Shown piece after piece: positions 16,131 through 25,122 of a stretch of 64,000 nucleotides of DNA (the first letter of the stretch is position 1; the number at the start of each line of letters is the position of its first letter). The notes under the pieces were generated by a model that had not been told where the DNA came from, searched no databases, and saw only the letters and a list, made by a program, of their open reading frames with translations. The stretch comes from Actinoplanes sichuanensis. Its GTDB lineage: Bacteria > Actinomycetota > Actinomycetes > Mycobacteriales > Micromonosporaceae. The stretch spans positions 1,736,001 to 1,800,000 of the forward strand of contig NZ_AP028461.1 of assembly GCF_033097365.1 (NCBI RefSeq). Reading direction: 5' to 3'. A program made the position numbers and the translations under genes.

Positions 16131-17216
16131 ATGAGTGTTCGGTCGAACAGGTGGCGGCCTGCGGCCGCCGTGCTCGGTGCTGCCATGGTGCTGGCCGGAG
16201 CGGGCGCCTGCGCCAAGTCCGAGGAGAGCCCGGCCGGCAGTGCCGCGGGCCCGGCGCCGGCTGCCTCGCAGGTCGTCCAGTCGGCCGCCCCCGGCGCCGC
16301 CACCTGCACCATCGACCAGTACGGCGGCACGAAGGTCGATCTCAAGACGGCCAAGGTCGGCTTCTCCCAGTCGGAGAAGGAGGCCAACCCGTTCCGGATC
16401 GCCGAGACTCGGTCCATCGAGGACGAAGCCGCCAGGCTGGGTATCACCAACCTCACAACAGCGAACGCGAACTCACAGTTCAACAAGCAGATCAGCGACG
16501 TCGAGCAGATGATCGACTCGGGCGTGCAGCTGCTGATCATCGCACCGCTCAACTCCGACGGCTGGGACTCGGTCTTCGCCAAGGCGTCGGCCAAGAAGGT
16601 CCCGATCGTCACGATCGACCGCAAGATCAACGCCACCGCCTGCAAGGACTACCTGACCTTCATCGGCTCCGACTTCGCCGAGCAGGGCAAGCGCGCCGCC
16701 GACGAGATGGCCAAGGCGCTGGGCAACAAGGGCGAGGTCGCGATCCTGCTCGGCGCGCCCGGCAACAACGTGACGACCCTGCGGACCAGCGGTTTCAAGG
16801 ACCAGATCGCCAAGGTCGCCCCGGATATCAAGGTCACCTTCGAGCAGACCGGCAACTTCTCCCGCGAGGAGGGCCAGAAGGTCGCCGAGCAGTTGCTCCA
16901 GTCCAACCCCGACATCAACGGCATCTACGGCGAGAACGACGAGATGGCCCTCGGCGCGGTCACCGCGCTCAAGGGCGCGGGCAAGAAGGCCGGCGACGTC
17001 AAGATCGTGTCGATCGACGGCACCGAGGGCGCGGTCCAGGGCATCGTCGACGGCTGGATCTCCGCGGTCATCGAGTCCAACCCGCGCTTCGGCCCGCTGG
17101 CCTTCGAGACCGCGACCAAGTTCTTCGGCGGCGAGGCGGTCGGCCAGGACATCATCATCGCCGACCGGGCCTACGACACCACCAACGCCAAGACCGACAT
17201 CGGCAGCGCCTACTGA
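16131..17216 (+). CDS. Sugar ABC transporter substrate-binding protein (YtfQ-like)
   Basis: 361 residues from the ATG at 16131 with AAGGAG seven bases upstream. The N-terminus is an export signal with a lipobox-like GAGAC, after which a Ser/Pro/Ala linker leads to a periplasmic-binding fold of the ribose/galactofuranose class: VGFSQSEKEANPFR, QLLIIAPLNSDGWD, VTIDRKIN, GAPGNNVTTLRTSGF, YGENDEMALGA, SIDGTEGA. The ASEAEN-like start and the gene order ATPase, permease, permease match E. coli ytfQ-ytfR-ytfT-yjfF, a galactofuranose importer; arabinose is another candidate. A hairpin follows the gene. Confidence 0.88.
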   Translation: MSVRSNRWRPAAAVLGAAMVLAGAGACAKSEESPAGSAAGPAPAASQVVQSAAPGAATCTIDQYGGTKVDLKTAKVGFSQSEKEANPFRIAETRSIEDEAARLGITNLTTANANSQFNKQISDVEQMIDSGVQLLIIAPLNSDGWDSVFAKASAKKVPIVTIDRKINATACKDYLTFIGSDFAEQGKRAADEMAKALGNKGEVAILLGAPGNNVTTLRTSGFKDQIAKVAPDIKVTFEQTGNFSREEGQKVAEQLLQSNPDINGIYGENDEMALGAVTALKGAGKKAGDVKIVSIDGTEGAVQGIVDGWISAVIESNPRFGPLAFETATKFFGGEAVGQDIIIADRAYDTTNAKTDIGSAY

Positions 17217-17221
17217 TCGCG

Positions 17222-17253
17222 AGGGCGTCCGGCATCGCGCCGGGCGCCCTTTC
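17222..17253 (+). terminator. Attenuating hairpin between binding protein and ATPase
   Basis: AGGGCGTCCGGC pairs with GCCGGGCGCCCT across the loop ATCGC (17222-17250; one mismatch in twelve), followed by TTTCCC. It sits inside the operon, so it probably acts as a partial terminator or 3' stabiliser that leaves more binding-protein mRNA than ATPase/permease mRNA. Confidence 0.65.
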
Positions 17254-17275
17254 CCAACCCCATTGAGAGGTACGC

Positions 17276-18805
17276 GTGACGCTGCTCGAAGTCACCGGCG
17301 TGTCCAAGAGTTTCCCCGGGGTCCGCGCGCTCGACGACGTGTCCTTCACCCTGCGGCCCGGCGAGGTGCACGCCCTCGTCGGTGAGAACGGCGCCGGCAA
17401 GTCCACCCTGATCAAGGTGCTGACCGGCGTCTACCAGCCGGACGCGGGCTCGCTGCGCTACCAGGGTCGGCCGGTGTCGTTCGCCGCTCCGATGGACGCC
17501 CAGCGCGCCGGGATCTCCACGATCTATCAGGAGGTCAACCTCATCCCGCTGATGAGTGTGGCCCAGAACCTGTTCCTCGGCCGGGAACCCCGTGACTCCC
17601 TCGGCCTGATCGACCGCCGCCGGATGGAACGCGAGGCCCGCGACGTCCTCGCCGACTACGGCGTCACCACCGACGTACGCCGCCGGCTCGGCACCCTGGC
17701 ACTCGGCGCGCAGCAGATGGTCGCCCTGGCCCGGGCCGTGATGATCGAGGCGAAGGTCGTCATCATGGACGAGCCGACCTCCTCACTCGAACCGCGTGAG
17801 GTGCAGACGCTGTTCTCGGTGATCCGCCGGCTGCACGGCCAGGGCATCGGCATCGTCTACGTGTCGCACCGGATGGACGAGCTCTACGAGATCTGCGACT
17901 CGGTCACCATCCTGCGCGACGGCCGGCTGGTCCACACCGGAAAGCTCGCCGACCTGGAACGCATCGAACTCGTGTCGATGATGCTCGGCCGGGAGATGTC
18001 GCCGACCCGGCGGCAGGGCTTCACCGCGTTCGCCGGTGACCACGACACCGACGGCGACGCCCGGCCGGTCCTCCGGGTCACCGGGCTGACCAGCCGGACC
18101 AGGCTGCACGACATCAGCTTCGACGTGCGGCCCGGCGAGGTCGTCGGGCTGGGCGGGCTGCTCGGTGCCGGGCGCAGCGAGACGATCAAGGCGATCGGTG
18201 GGGCGTACCCGATCGACTCCGGAACCGTCGAGGTCGACGGCACCGACTTGAAACGGCCGACCACCGTCCAGGCCGTCGCCGCGGGCATCGCCGTGCAGCC
18301 GGAGGACCGCAAGGCCGAGGGCATCGTGGCCGGCCTGTCGGTCCGCGACAACATCGCCCTGGCCGTGCTGCCACGCATGTCGCGCCTCGGCATCGTCTCG
18401 GACGCCAGGATCGACCGGATCGTCGAGCGGTACATGACCCGGCTGCGGATCAAGGCGTCCGGCCCGGACCAACTGGTCGGCAACCTGTCCGGCGGCAACC
18501 AGCAGAAGGTGCTGCTCGCCCGCCTGCTCGCCACCGACCCCAAGATCCTGCTGCTAGACGAGCCCACCCGCGGCATCGATGTCGGCGCCAAGGCCGAGGT
18601 GCAGAGCCTGATCGACGAACTGGCCGGGGAGGGCCTGGGCGTCGTCCTGGTCTCCTCCGACGCCGAAGAACTGGTCGAGGGCTCGGACCGGGTGGTGGTA
18701 CTGCGCGACGGCGTGGTCGTCGGCCACCTCACCGGCGACCAGGTGACCACCGAAGACCTGATGGCCGGCATCGCCGCGGCAGCACCCTCCGAGGAACACT
18801 CATGA
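17276..18805 (+). CDS. Sugar ABC transporter ATP-binding protein (YtfR-like, double ATPase)
   Basis: 509 residues, GTG start at 17276 with GAGAGG five bases upstream. It has two fused ABC domains, as in RbsA/MglA: the first with Walker A GENGAGKST, signature-region TLALGAQQMVALARA and Walker B VIMDEPTSSL; the second with the degenerate Walker A GLLGAGRSE and a good signature NLSGGNQQKVLLARLL with LLLDEPTRGIDVG. It powers sugar import with the two permeases that follow. Its stop overlaps the next start (ATGA). Confidence 0.92.
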   Translation: MTLLEVTGVSKSFPGVRALDDVSFTLRPGEVHALVGENGAGKSTLIKVLTGVYQPDAGSLRYQGRPVSFAAPMDAQRAGISTIYQEVNLIPLMSVAQNLFLGREPRDSLGLIDRRRMEREARDVLADYGVTTDVRRRLGTLALGAQQMVALARAVMIEAKVVIMDEPTSSLEPREVQTLFSVIRRLHGQGIGIVYVSHRMDELYEICDSVTILRDGRLVHTGKLADLERIELVSMMLGREMSPTRRQGFTAFAGDHDTDGDARPVLRVTGLTSRTRLHDISFDVRPGEVVGLGGLLGAGRSETIKAIGGAYPIDSGTVEVDGTDLKRPTTVQAVAAGIAVQPEDRKAEGIVAGLSVRDNIALAVLPRMSRLGIVSDARIDRIVERYMTRLRIKASGPDQLVGNLSGGNQQKVLLARLLATDPKILLLDEPTRGIDVGAKAEVQSLIDELAGEGLGVVLVSSDAEELVEGSDRVVVLRDGVVVGHLTGDQVTTEDLMAGIAAAAPSEEHS

Positions 18806-19758
18806 CCACGTCGACTCTTTCCGCCCGGCGCACCGACGTCCGGTCCTGGCTGCCCGAATACGGCGTCTACCTCGCCGTCGGGCTGCTCGTTCTCTACAAC
18901 GTCTTCTTCACCCCGTACTTCCTCACCCTCAGCAACCTGCGGATCCAGCTGATCCAGGTCGCCCCGATCGTGATCGTCGCGCTCGGGATGGCGCTGGTCA
19001 TCGGTACCGAGGGCATCGACCTGTCGGTCGGGTCGGTGATGGCGCTGGCCGCCGCGCTGATCCCGCTCTATCTGGGGTACGGGGTGGTCGCCGCGATCGG
19101 GGTGTCACTGGCCGCCGGGATCGCGGTCGGCCTGATCAACGGCGTACTCGTGGCCCGGGTCGGGTTGCAGCCGATCGTCGCCACGCTGGCCGTGTTCGTC
19201 GGCGGTCGCGGCCTGGCCGTGGTGATCTCCGACGGGCAGCTCAAGGACATCCGCAACCCCGAGCTGCTCTACCTCGGTTCGGGGGACCTACTCGGCATCC
19301 CGGTGCTGGTGTGGATCGCCGCCGTCCTCGTCGCGATCGTCGCGTTCGTGCTGCGCCGCACCGTGTTCGGCCGCCGGCTGCTGGCCGTCGGCGGTAACCG
19401 GCGGGCCACCGAACTGGCCGGACTGCCGGTCAAACGGGTGCTGATCACCGTCTACGTGGTCTGCGCGGTTCTCGCCTCGATCGCCGGTCTGCTGTCGGTG
19501 GCCCGGATCCAGTCCAGCGACGCCTCCGCGGTGGGCCTGCTCATCGAACTGTCCGCGATCACCGCGGTCGTCGTCGGCGGCACCCCGCTCACCGGCGGAA
19601 AGGTCCGGATCCTCGGCACCGTCGCGGGCGCCCTGCTGATGCAGCTCGTGATCGCCACCATGATCAAGCACGATCTGGGGCCGTCGACGGCCGAGATGGC
19701 CCAGGCGGTCATCATCCTCGTCGCCGTCTACGTGGCCCGGGAGAGGAAGACCCGATGA
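18802..19758 (+). CDS. Sugar ABC transporter permease 1 (YtfT-like)
   Basis: 318 residues with about eight membrane helices. The conserved permease loop is recognisable as TEGIDLSVGSVMALAAALI (about residues 70-88), and the C-terminal GGTPLTGGKVRILGTVAGALL is typical of the RbsC/YtfT family. Coupled to the ATPase gene by an ATGA overlap and to the next permease by another ATGA. Sugar transporters with two different permease genes belong to the YtfT/YjfF type. Confidence 0.9.
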   Translation: MTTSTLSARRTDVRSWLPEYGVYLAVGLLVLYNVFFTPYFLTLSNLRIQLIQVAPIVIVALGMALVIGTEGIDLSVGSVMALAAALIPLYLGYGVVAAIGVSLAAGIAVGLINGVLVARVGLQPIVATLAVFVGGRGLAVVISDGQLKDIRNPELLYLGSGDLLGIPVLVWIAAVLVAIVAFVLRRTVFGRRLLAVGGNRRATELAGLPVKRVLITVYVVCAVLASIAGLLSVARIQSSDASAVGLLIELSAITAVVVGGTPLTGGKVRILGTVAGALLMQLVIATMIKHDLGPSTAEMAQAVIILVAVYVARERKTR

Positions 19759-20768
19759 CCCCGGCCCTGCTCGAGGGGAGCCCGGCCATGAGTGCCACCG
19801 ACACCGCCCGCAGCGAGCGCACCGACCGGATCGTCGGTGTCGTCCAGCGGCAGGGGGCGTTCGCCGTGCTGGTCACGGTGGTGGTGTTCGCGCTCGCGGT
19901 GTTCCCCGACTTCCGCAGCCTCGACAACGCCGGGACGATCCTGGTCGCCGCGGCGCCGCCGATGCTGATCGCGCTCGGCATGACCTTCGTGATCCTCACC
20001 GGCGGCATCGACCTGTCGGTCGGGTCGCTCTACGTGCTCGGCGGGGTGCTCGCCGCCTGGGCCTCACGGTACGGACTGGTCGCGGCGGTGCTCGTGCCGC
20101 TGGCCGTGTGCGCGACGATCGGGCTGGTCAACGGGCTGCTCATCGCCTACACCCGGATGGCACCGTTCATCGTCACGCTGGCGGCGCTGCTCGGCGCCCG
20201 GGGACTGATGCGCGCGCTCAGCGACGAGGGGTCGACCACCTACGTGGTGCAGAGCGACGCGTTCGGCACGCTCGGCACCGGCTCCCTGCTCGGCCTCGGC
20301 TACCAGGTGTGGCTGGCCGTGGTCCTGGTGCTGATCGGGATGCTGGTGCTCGCCCGGACCGGGTTCGGGCAGTCGGTGTACGCGATCGGCGGGAGTGAGG
20401 ACGCCTCAGCCCTGATGGGGGTGGGCGTACGCCGTACCAAAGTCTGGGTTTATGTCCTTTCCGGATTGCTCGCCGGCCTGGCCGGGGCCATCAACGCCGC
20501 CAAATTGGGATCCGGGGTGACCGTTCTCGGCGCGGGCATGGAACTGGACGCGATCGCCGCCGTGGTGATCGGCGGAACGCTGCTGACCGGCGGAGCCGGA
20601 AGCATCGCCGGAACCGTCGCCGGAGTGCTGCTGCTCGGTGTCATCCAGAACATGATCAACCAGGTCGGTGATCTGAACAGCAATTGGCAGCAGGTGATCA
20701 GCGGCGTCTTCCTCGCCGTCGTGGTCGTCGTTCAGACCGTCCTCGATCGTCTCCGCCGCGCCTCCTAG
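19755..20768 (+). CDS. Sugar ABC transporter permease 2 (YjfF-like)
   Basis: 337 residues from the ATG at 19755, which overlaps the previous stop and has GAGAGGA eight bases upstream; a second ATG at 19788, after GAGGGGAG, is also possible. Membrane helices alternate with the family motifs LTGGIDLSVGSLYVLGGVL and IGGTLLTGGAGSIAGTVAG. It forms the heterodimeric channel with the first permease. It ends the importer operon; no sugar-catabolic gene follows before the convergent TetR gene. Confidence 0.9.
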   Translation: MTPALLEGSPAMSATDTARSERTDRIVGVVQRQGAFAVLVTVVVFALAVFPDFRSLDNAGTILVAAAPPMLIALGMTFVILTGGIDLSVGSLYVLGGVLAAWASRYGLVAAVLVPLAVCATIGLVNGLLIAYTRMAPFIVTLAALLGARGLMRALSDEGSTTYVVQSDAFGTLGTGSLLGLGYQVWLAVVLVLIGMLVLARTGFGQSVYAIGGSEDASALMGVGVRRTKVWVYVLSGLLAGLAGAINAAKLGSGVTVLGAGMELDAIAAVVIGGTLLTGGAGSIAGTVAGVLLLGVIQNMINQVGDLNSNWQQVISGVFLAVVVVVQTVLDRLRRAS

Positions 20769-20843
20769 GAGTTCCCCGTGCGCCGCTTCCTCCCGGTTCT
20801 GACCATGGCCGCGCCCGGCGGCAACGCGCGGCTCAACTCGTGC

Positions 20844-21482
20844 TCAGACCGGCTCCGGCGTCACGGCGACGCCCGCCAGCATCGACACGGCGATCCGGGT
20901 CAGATGATCGGCCAGCTCCTCGGCCGGCTCGGTGAAATCCTGCACCACCCACTCGATGATCAGCTCGGTGGCCCCGGCGACCAGAGCCAGCACGGCCCGC
21001 TCGAACAACCGCAGGTCAGCCGGCTCACCGCCGGACCGCAGAATCAGATCACCGAGGAGTACGGCCTCCTCGCGCAGCAGGCCACGCCGGCGCAACTCCA
21101 TCCGCGGCGCGTTGATGTAGATCACCCGGGCCCGCTCCGGATGCTCCCGCAGCAACCTGGTCAGCGTGTGCATCACCGGCGTGACCAGCTCCTCCACCGT
21201 CCCGCTGGGCGGCCCGGCCGCCACCAGGGCGTCGAGCAGCCACGCGTTCTGCGCGGTGTGCACCCGGAAGAGCAGATCGGCCCGGTCGGTGAAATGGTGG
21301 TAAAAGTAGCGCTTCGACACCTTCGCCTCGGCGCAGACGTCGGCGACCGTCACCTCGTCGAAGTCACGGGTGGCGAACAGATGCACGGCCGCGGCGACGA
21401 TCTTGTCGTACCGCTCGGACTCCCGCTGCTCACGGGATCGGCCCGCATACAGCTCCCGGCCCGCGGTCGGCGAAATGTTCAC
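20844..21482 (-). CDS. TetR-family regulator
   Basis: 212 residues from the GTG at 21482. An open frame continues upstream into Arg-rich sequence antisense to the next gene and is unlikely to be coding. The HTH is FDEVTVADVCAEAKVSKRYF followed by YHHF, then an all-helical C-terminal domain. Its start is only 17 bp from the divergent ATG at 21500, and no ribosome-binding site is seen, so a leaderless mRNA is likely. Divergence suggests it regulates the metallopeptidase-like gene; it is unlikely to control the sugar importer, on which it converges. Confidence 0.82.
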   Translation of the reverse strand: MNISPTAGRELYAGRSREQRESERYDKIVAAAVHLFATRDFDEVTVADVCAEAKVSKRYFYHHFTDRADLLFRVHTAQNAWLLDALVAAGPPSGTVEELVTPVMHTLTRLLREHPERARVIYINAPRMELRRRGLLREEAVLLGDLILRSGGEPADLRLFERAVLALVAGATELIIEWVVQDFTEPAEELADHLTRIAVSMLAGVAVTPEPV

Positions 21483-21499
21483 GCTAACAGGGTAGCCGC

Positions 21500-22036
21500 A
21501 TGAACCGCCTCGCCGAGCCCACCTGGCACGTCCGACATGTCGACGCCTGGGGACTGCCGGTGTTCGGCCCCGATGACGTCGTCTCCCGTGTCCGGGAACG
21601 AGTGGGTGTGCTGGTCCGGCTCCGTTCACACCAGGTGATGCCGGAACTCGTCCGGCAGGGCGTGCACGTGATCGTCGTCCCCGATACGGCGCGCTGTCCC
21701 GTCGTCGCCTCTCCGCTGCTGGTGTCGACCGAGGGTCGGTTCGTCAGGCGGTTCGGGCACGTCCTGCTGCGGGTGGCGCTGCGCCGCCTCGACCCCGCCC
21801 TCGACGACGAACTCGCCGCCGCCCACCGGGCCGCCCGTCGTCTCGGGCTGTGGCTCAACACCAGCGCGGCCGGCCACGTCGACGAGTACTTCGCGCACGG
21901 CCTGGAGACCTACTTCGGCGCCGGCGACATCGGGCCGATCGGCGGGGACGGCGTGCACAACCACATCAACACCCGGGCCGCCCTGAAAATCTACGACCGG
22001 CCGCTGTTCCGGCTGTTCGAGCGCCTCTACGGGTAG
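21500..22036 (+). CDS. Degenerate anthrax-lethal-factor-type (ATLF) metallopeptidase-like protein
   Basis: 178 residues. The layout resembles the short catalytic domain of ATLF/Pro-Pro-endopeptidase-type zinc peptidases: an HVIVVPD strand, a helix at 81-98 where HExxH is expected, the segment AARRLGLWLN, then VDEYFAHGLETYF (127-139) containing the usual third-ligand Glu (E129), and a closing NTRAALKIYDRPLF. At the active site it reads FVRRFGH (81-87): the first zinc His and the catalytic Glu are both Arg, and only the second His (87) remains. It is therefore predicted to be inactive as a peptidase. The family assignment is by eye and moderately sure. Confidence 0.55.
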   Translation: MNRLAEPTWHVRHVDAWGLPVFGPDDVVSRVRERVGVLVRLRSHQVMPELVRQGVHVIVVPDTARCPVVASPLLVSTEGRFVRRFGHVLLRVALRRLDPALDDELAAAHRAARRLGLWLNTSAAGHVDEYFAHGLETYFGAGDIGPIGGDGVHNHINTRAALKIYDRPLFRLFERLYG

Positions 22037-22156
22037 ACGTCGAGGCGTGGGCAGCGCCGCCGTCCCTCGTCGCCATGCACCCGGGGGCCGGGGACCACTT
22101 TTCCTCAACTCGGTTTCCGTCCGGCCGATGCGCAACGCCGGAACGAAGGAGACTGC

Positions 22157-23680
22157 ATGCGAGCCGCACTGGTCACGGTGTATGCCGCCGCGACCCTGGT
22201 CGCGGCGACCTACGCGGTGCTGTCCTGGCGACGGCGTCACCGGACGCCGCTGGCGCCGTCACTGGCGCTGATCACCGCCGGGGCCGCGCTGTGGTCGCTG
22301 GCCCAGGCGGTCGCCGTCGGAGCCGACGCGGCGCCCGTCGCGATCGGGGCCACCTACGTCATGTTCCCCGGCGTCGCCATGGTCGTGGGCGGATTCCTGT
22401 GGCACTCCACGGTCTTCACCGGCCGGCGAGTCGAACTGCTGCGCCGGCGGCGGGCCGTGCTCTGGGTCCATCCGGTGCTCCTCACCGCCGCCGTGATCAC
22501 CGACCCGTGGCACCACCTGTTCTTCACCTCCGCGGCGGTGGACCCGGTCGAGGGCGTCATCGTCCACTTCGGGCCGCTGTACTGGCTGCACACCGCGTAC
22601 TGCTACGCGATGATCGGCATCGGGACGGTCCGGTCGGTGGGCGCCATGCGCCGAGCGGTCCGCGGGCACCGCCGGGTGTTCGTGGTCTTCCTGGCCGGCG
22701 CGCTCGCCCCGCTGGGCGGCAACATGCTCACCATCTTCGCCGACCTCGGCGCCCGGCAGGTCGACCTCACCCCGGTCCTGTTCCTGATCACCGCGTCGAT
22801 GTGGTTCTGGGCGGACCGCTCCGGCACGCCCGCGCGCCGGATGCCGGTCGCGTACGAGCAGGTCATCGCCGCGATCACGGACGCCGTGATGGTGCTCGAC
22901 CAGGATGGCCGGGTCCTCGACGTCAACCCGGCCGCCGCCGAGATGCTCGCCGTGGAGGGCCACGTGCCGGAAGGCGACGTGGTCGGCCGGATGTGGTTCG
23001 AGGTGGTCGGCCCGGACCTCACCGCGGCCTTTGCCGGCGGCGCCGAACAGCAAACCCTGACCAGCGGAAACGGCACCATGTACGACGTTCGCGTGGTCCG
23101 CATGCGTACGGCCGACGGCAGCACGCCCGGCGCGGTCGTCGTGGTCCGGGACGTCACCGAACTGGAACGCCTCCGCGCCGAACTCACCGACCAGGCGGTA
23201 CGCGACGGCCTGACCGGTGTGTACAACCGCCGCCACCTGACCGTGGTGCTACGCGAACAGGCCGACCGGCTCGCGGTGGTCATGCTCGACGTCGACCACT
23301 TCAAGAACATCAACGACACGTACGGCCACGCCGTCGGCGACGAGGTGCTGATCCGGCTGGCACAGCAGTTGACGGTGGCGGTCGGCGACACCGGCACGGT
23401 GGCCCGATACGGCGGCGAGGAGTTCGCCGTCATCCTTCCCGGAGTCGGCGCGGACACCGCCGCCGAACTGGCCGAACAATGGCGCCGATGCTGCGAGCTG
23501 GCCACCCTGGACACGCCGAGGGGCCCGCTGCGGGTCACCTTCAGCGCCGGGGTCGCCGAGCTTCTGCCCGGGACCGGGGTCGAGCCTCTGCTGCGGCGGG
23601 CCGACCGTGCGCTCTACACGGCCAAGAAGCAGGGCCGCAACCAGGTCGTCACCGACAGCTCACTGGCCCTGCACCACTGA
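22157..23680 (+). CDS. Membrane PAS-GGDEF diguanylate cyclase
   Basis: 507 residues, ATG with AAGGAG six bases upstream. Residues 1-225 form seven membrane helices of the histidine-kinase N-terminal 7TM sensor type. A PAS domain follows (about 235-350; VIAAITDAVMVLDQDGRVLDV) and then a GGDEF domain (RDGLTGVYNRRHL, VMLDVDHFKNINDTYGHAVGD, intact GGEEF). There is no RxxD inhibitory site five residues before GGEEF and no EAL domain. It should make c-di-GMP in response to a membrane or PAS-bound signal. It is the second such cyclase in the window. Confidence 0.92.
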   Translation: MRAALVTVYAAATLVAATYAVLSWRRRHRTPLAPSLALITAGAALWSLAQAVAVGADAAPVAIGATYVMFPGVAMVVGGFLWHSTVFTGRRVELLRRRRAVLWVHPVLLTAAVITDPWHHLFFTSAAVDPVEGVIVHFGPLYWLHTAYCYAMIGIGTVRSVGAMRRAVRGHRRVFVVFLAGALAPLGGNMLTIFADLGARQVDLTPVLFLITASMWFWADRSGTPARRMPVAYEQVIAAITDAVMVLDQDGRVLDVNPAAAEMLAVEGHVPEGDVVGRMWFEVVGPDLTAAFAGGAEQQTLTSGNGTMYDVRVVRMRTADGSTPGAVVVVRDVTELERLRAELTDQAVRDGLTGVYNRRHLTVVLREQADRLAVVMLDVDHFKNINDTYGHAVGDEVLIRLAQQLTVAVGDTGTVARYGGEEFAVILPGVGADTAAELAEQWRRCCELATLDTPRGPLRVTFSAGVAELLPGTGVEPLLRRADRALYTAKKQGRNQVVTDSSLALHH

Positions 23681-23692
23681 CCGCCCGGCCGG

Positions 23693-23746
23693 GGTCGGTC
23701 TTCCCGGCCACTCGTGCCCGGTCGGTCTTCCCGGCCACTCGTGCCC
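23693..23746. repeat. 27-bp tandem repeat, two copies
   Basis: Two perfect copies (23693-23719, 23720-23746) of a unit beginning GGTCGGTCTTCCCGGCCACT, followed by a partial third start (GGTCGGTC). It lies just after the diguanylate cyclase stop, in the 276-bp gap (23681-23956) before the next gene; nothing else is seen there. The period is a multiple of three. Confidence 0.85.
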
Positions 23747-23956
23747 GGTCGGTCGTCTGGCTGTCGTCGGTCTCGCTCGCTGGTCGTGCGCGGTCGGTCT
23801 CGAACCGGCTTCGCATCCGGAAGCCCGCCGTCGGCCGTGTCCACCGGTCGGTGGACAACCGGGCTCAGCGGCTCGGTCGTCCCGGCGCGGCACCCCTTCC
23901 CGACAGCATTGATGCATCGCCGCCGGAATCGGGGGCCGCCACCGAGGGGGACTGTG

Positions 23957-24841
23957 ATGCAGCACGACGGGAAACACGCCAACGGGCTCGGCGAGATGAT
24001 CCGTGGACTGGTCTGGGACCTGGGGCTGCCGCTCGTCACCTACTACGGGCTGCACGCGGCCGGTGCCTCCGACACCGCGGCTCTGCTGGCCGGTACCGCG
24101 GGCGCCGCCCTACGCATGGGGTGGGTGGCGGTACGAAGTCGGGCACTCAGCCCGTTCTCGATGGTCATGGCCGCGGTCTTCGGAGTCGGGCTGCTCTTCA
24201 CCGTCCTCACCGGCGACCCACGGTTCCTGATCATCAAGCACTCGGCGATGGCCGCCGCGATCGGCCTGGCGTTCCTGGTCACCGGACTGCACGGCGGACG
24301 ACCGCTGACTCTGGCCGCACAGCAGACCTTCATGCCCGGCAAATCCGGCGAACTGGCCCAGGCCTACGCCACCAACCCGGACGTCCGCCACGGCCACCGT
24401 CTCGCCTCCCTGGTATGGGGCGGCGGCCTGCTCGCCGAGGCCGTGATCCGAGTCGCCCTGGTCTACCTCCTCCCGATCGAGGTGATGGTCGGCGTGTCCA
24501 CCGGCCTGACCGTGGTGACATTCGCCCTGCTGATCGCCTGGAACGCCCGCTACCTGGCCACCCATCGCCCCACCCAGGCCGTCGGTCCGGTCCCGCCGGT
24601 CGGTCGGGTCCCGGCCGTAGCCCGGGATTCGGGCGCTGTTTCGGCTCAGTCCGCCGCACTGACTCAGGCCACCGGTTCGGCTCAGGCCACCGGTTCGGCT
24701 CAGGCCACCGGTCCGGTGCCGGGCGCCAGCCTGGCCGGCAATCTGGTTCCGGTAGTCGGTTCGGCTCAGCCTCTCGGTCTGGTTTCGGCCGTCGCTCCTG
24801 CACCAGCGGCAACCGCTGTACCCGGCCACGCCCTCGTCTGA
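23957..24841 (+). CDS. VC0807-family-like membrane protein with repeat-bearing tail
   Basis: 294 residues from the ATG at 23957 with GAGGGGG upstream. Residues 10-205 hold six membrane helices in the pattern of VC0807-like proteins (LVWDLGLPLVTYYGLHAAG, FTVLTGDPRFLIIKHSAMAAAIGLAFL, a P-G-K-A-x-A-Y cytoplasmic loop). The function of this family is unknown. Residues ~207-294 are a low-complexity Ala/Val/Pro/Gly/Gln tail without membrane segments, including three perfect six-residue repeats (QATGSA) that come from an 18-bp DNA repeat. The tail is unlike its relatives and may be a recent extension. Confidence 0.7.
   Translation: MQHDGKHANGLGEMIRGLVWDLGLPLVTYYGLHAAGASDTAALLAGTAGAALRMGWVAVRSRALSPFSMVMAAVFGVGLLFTVLTGDPRFLIIKHSAMAAAIGLAFLVTGLHGGRPLTLAAQQTFMPGKSGELAQAYATNPDVRHGHRLASLVWGGGLLAEAVIRVALVYLLPIEVMVGVSTGLTVVTFALLIAWNARYLATHRPTQAVGPVPPVGRVPAVARDSGAVSAQSAALTQATGSAQATGSAQATGPVPGASLAGNLVPVVGSAQPLGLVSAVAPAPAATAVPGHALV
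24663..24716 (+). repeat. 18-bp tandem repeat inside the VC0807-like gene
   Basis: Three copies (24663-24680, 24681-24698, 24699-24716) of CTCAGGCCACCGGTTCGG, the last with one change, in the 3' part of the gene. They encode repeated Gln-Ala-Thr-Gly-Ser-Ala and leave the frame intact. Confidence 0.85.
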
Positions 24842-25122
24842 CCGGCCACGCAGCTCCTGGCTCCGGCAAGCTCCCACTCGGAGCGAGCCGGAGCCTTCGC
24901 GTGTGGTGACTCCAACGCTGACGCCGACCACCCGGAAGCGAATTTCGGTGTCGACCTCGTTCAACGGATCTCGGCTGCGGCCCGAGAGCCCCGTCGGCCG
25001 GCCGCTCACATCCGCGGAGGGCTCGCGTGCCGCGGGGGCCTGCGTGCCGCGGGGGCCTGCGTGCGGCAGAAGGTCCGCGTGCCGCAGAGGCCCGCGCCGG
25101 AAGTACGTCCGGGATTTTGTTG
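24842..25122. repeat. Intergenic region with 17-18 bp repeats
   Basis: The gap between the VC0807-like gene and the convergent exporter permease is 333 bp. At 25025-25093 four units of 17-18 bp follow each other; the first two are identical (GCGTGCCGCGGGGGCCT) and the last two diverged. No coding frame with a start site is convincing. The rest, to 25166, is the terminator. Confidence 0.7.

Noticed and set aside
20778..20843. GTG with GGAG just after the sugar permease, as the start of a fifth operon gene
   Set aside because: After a few codons the frame runs antisense through the TetR gene with Gln/His/Arg-rich shadow composition; at most a remnant.
21850..24909. A 1019-codon plus-strand frame spanning three genes
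   Set aside because: It runs out of register through the metallopeptidase-like, GGDEF and VC0807-like genes, which have proper starts, ribosome-binding sites and domains.
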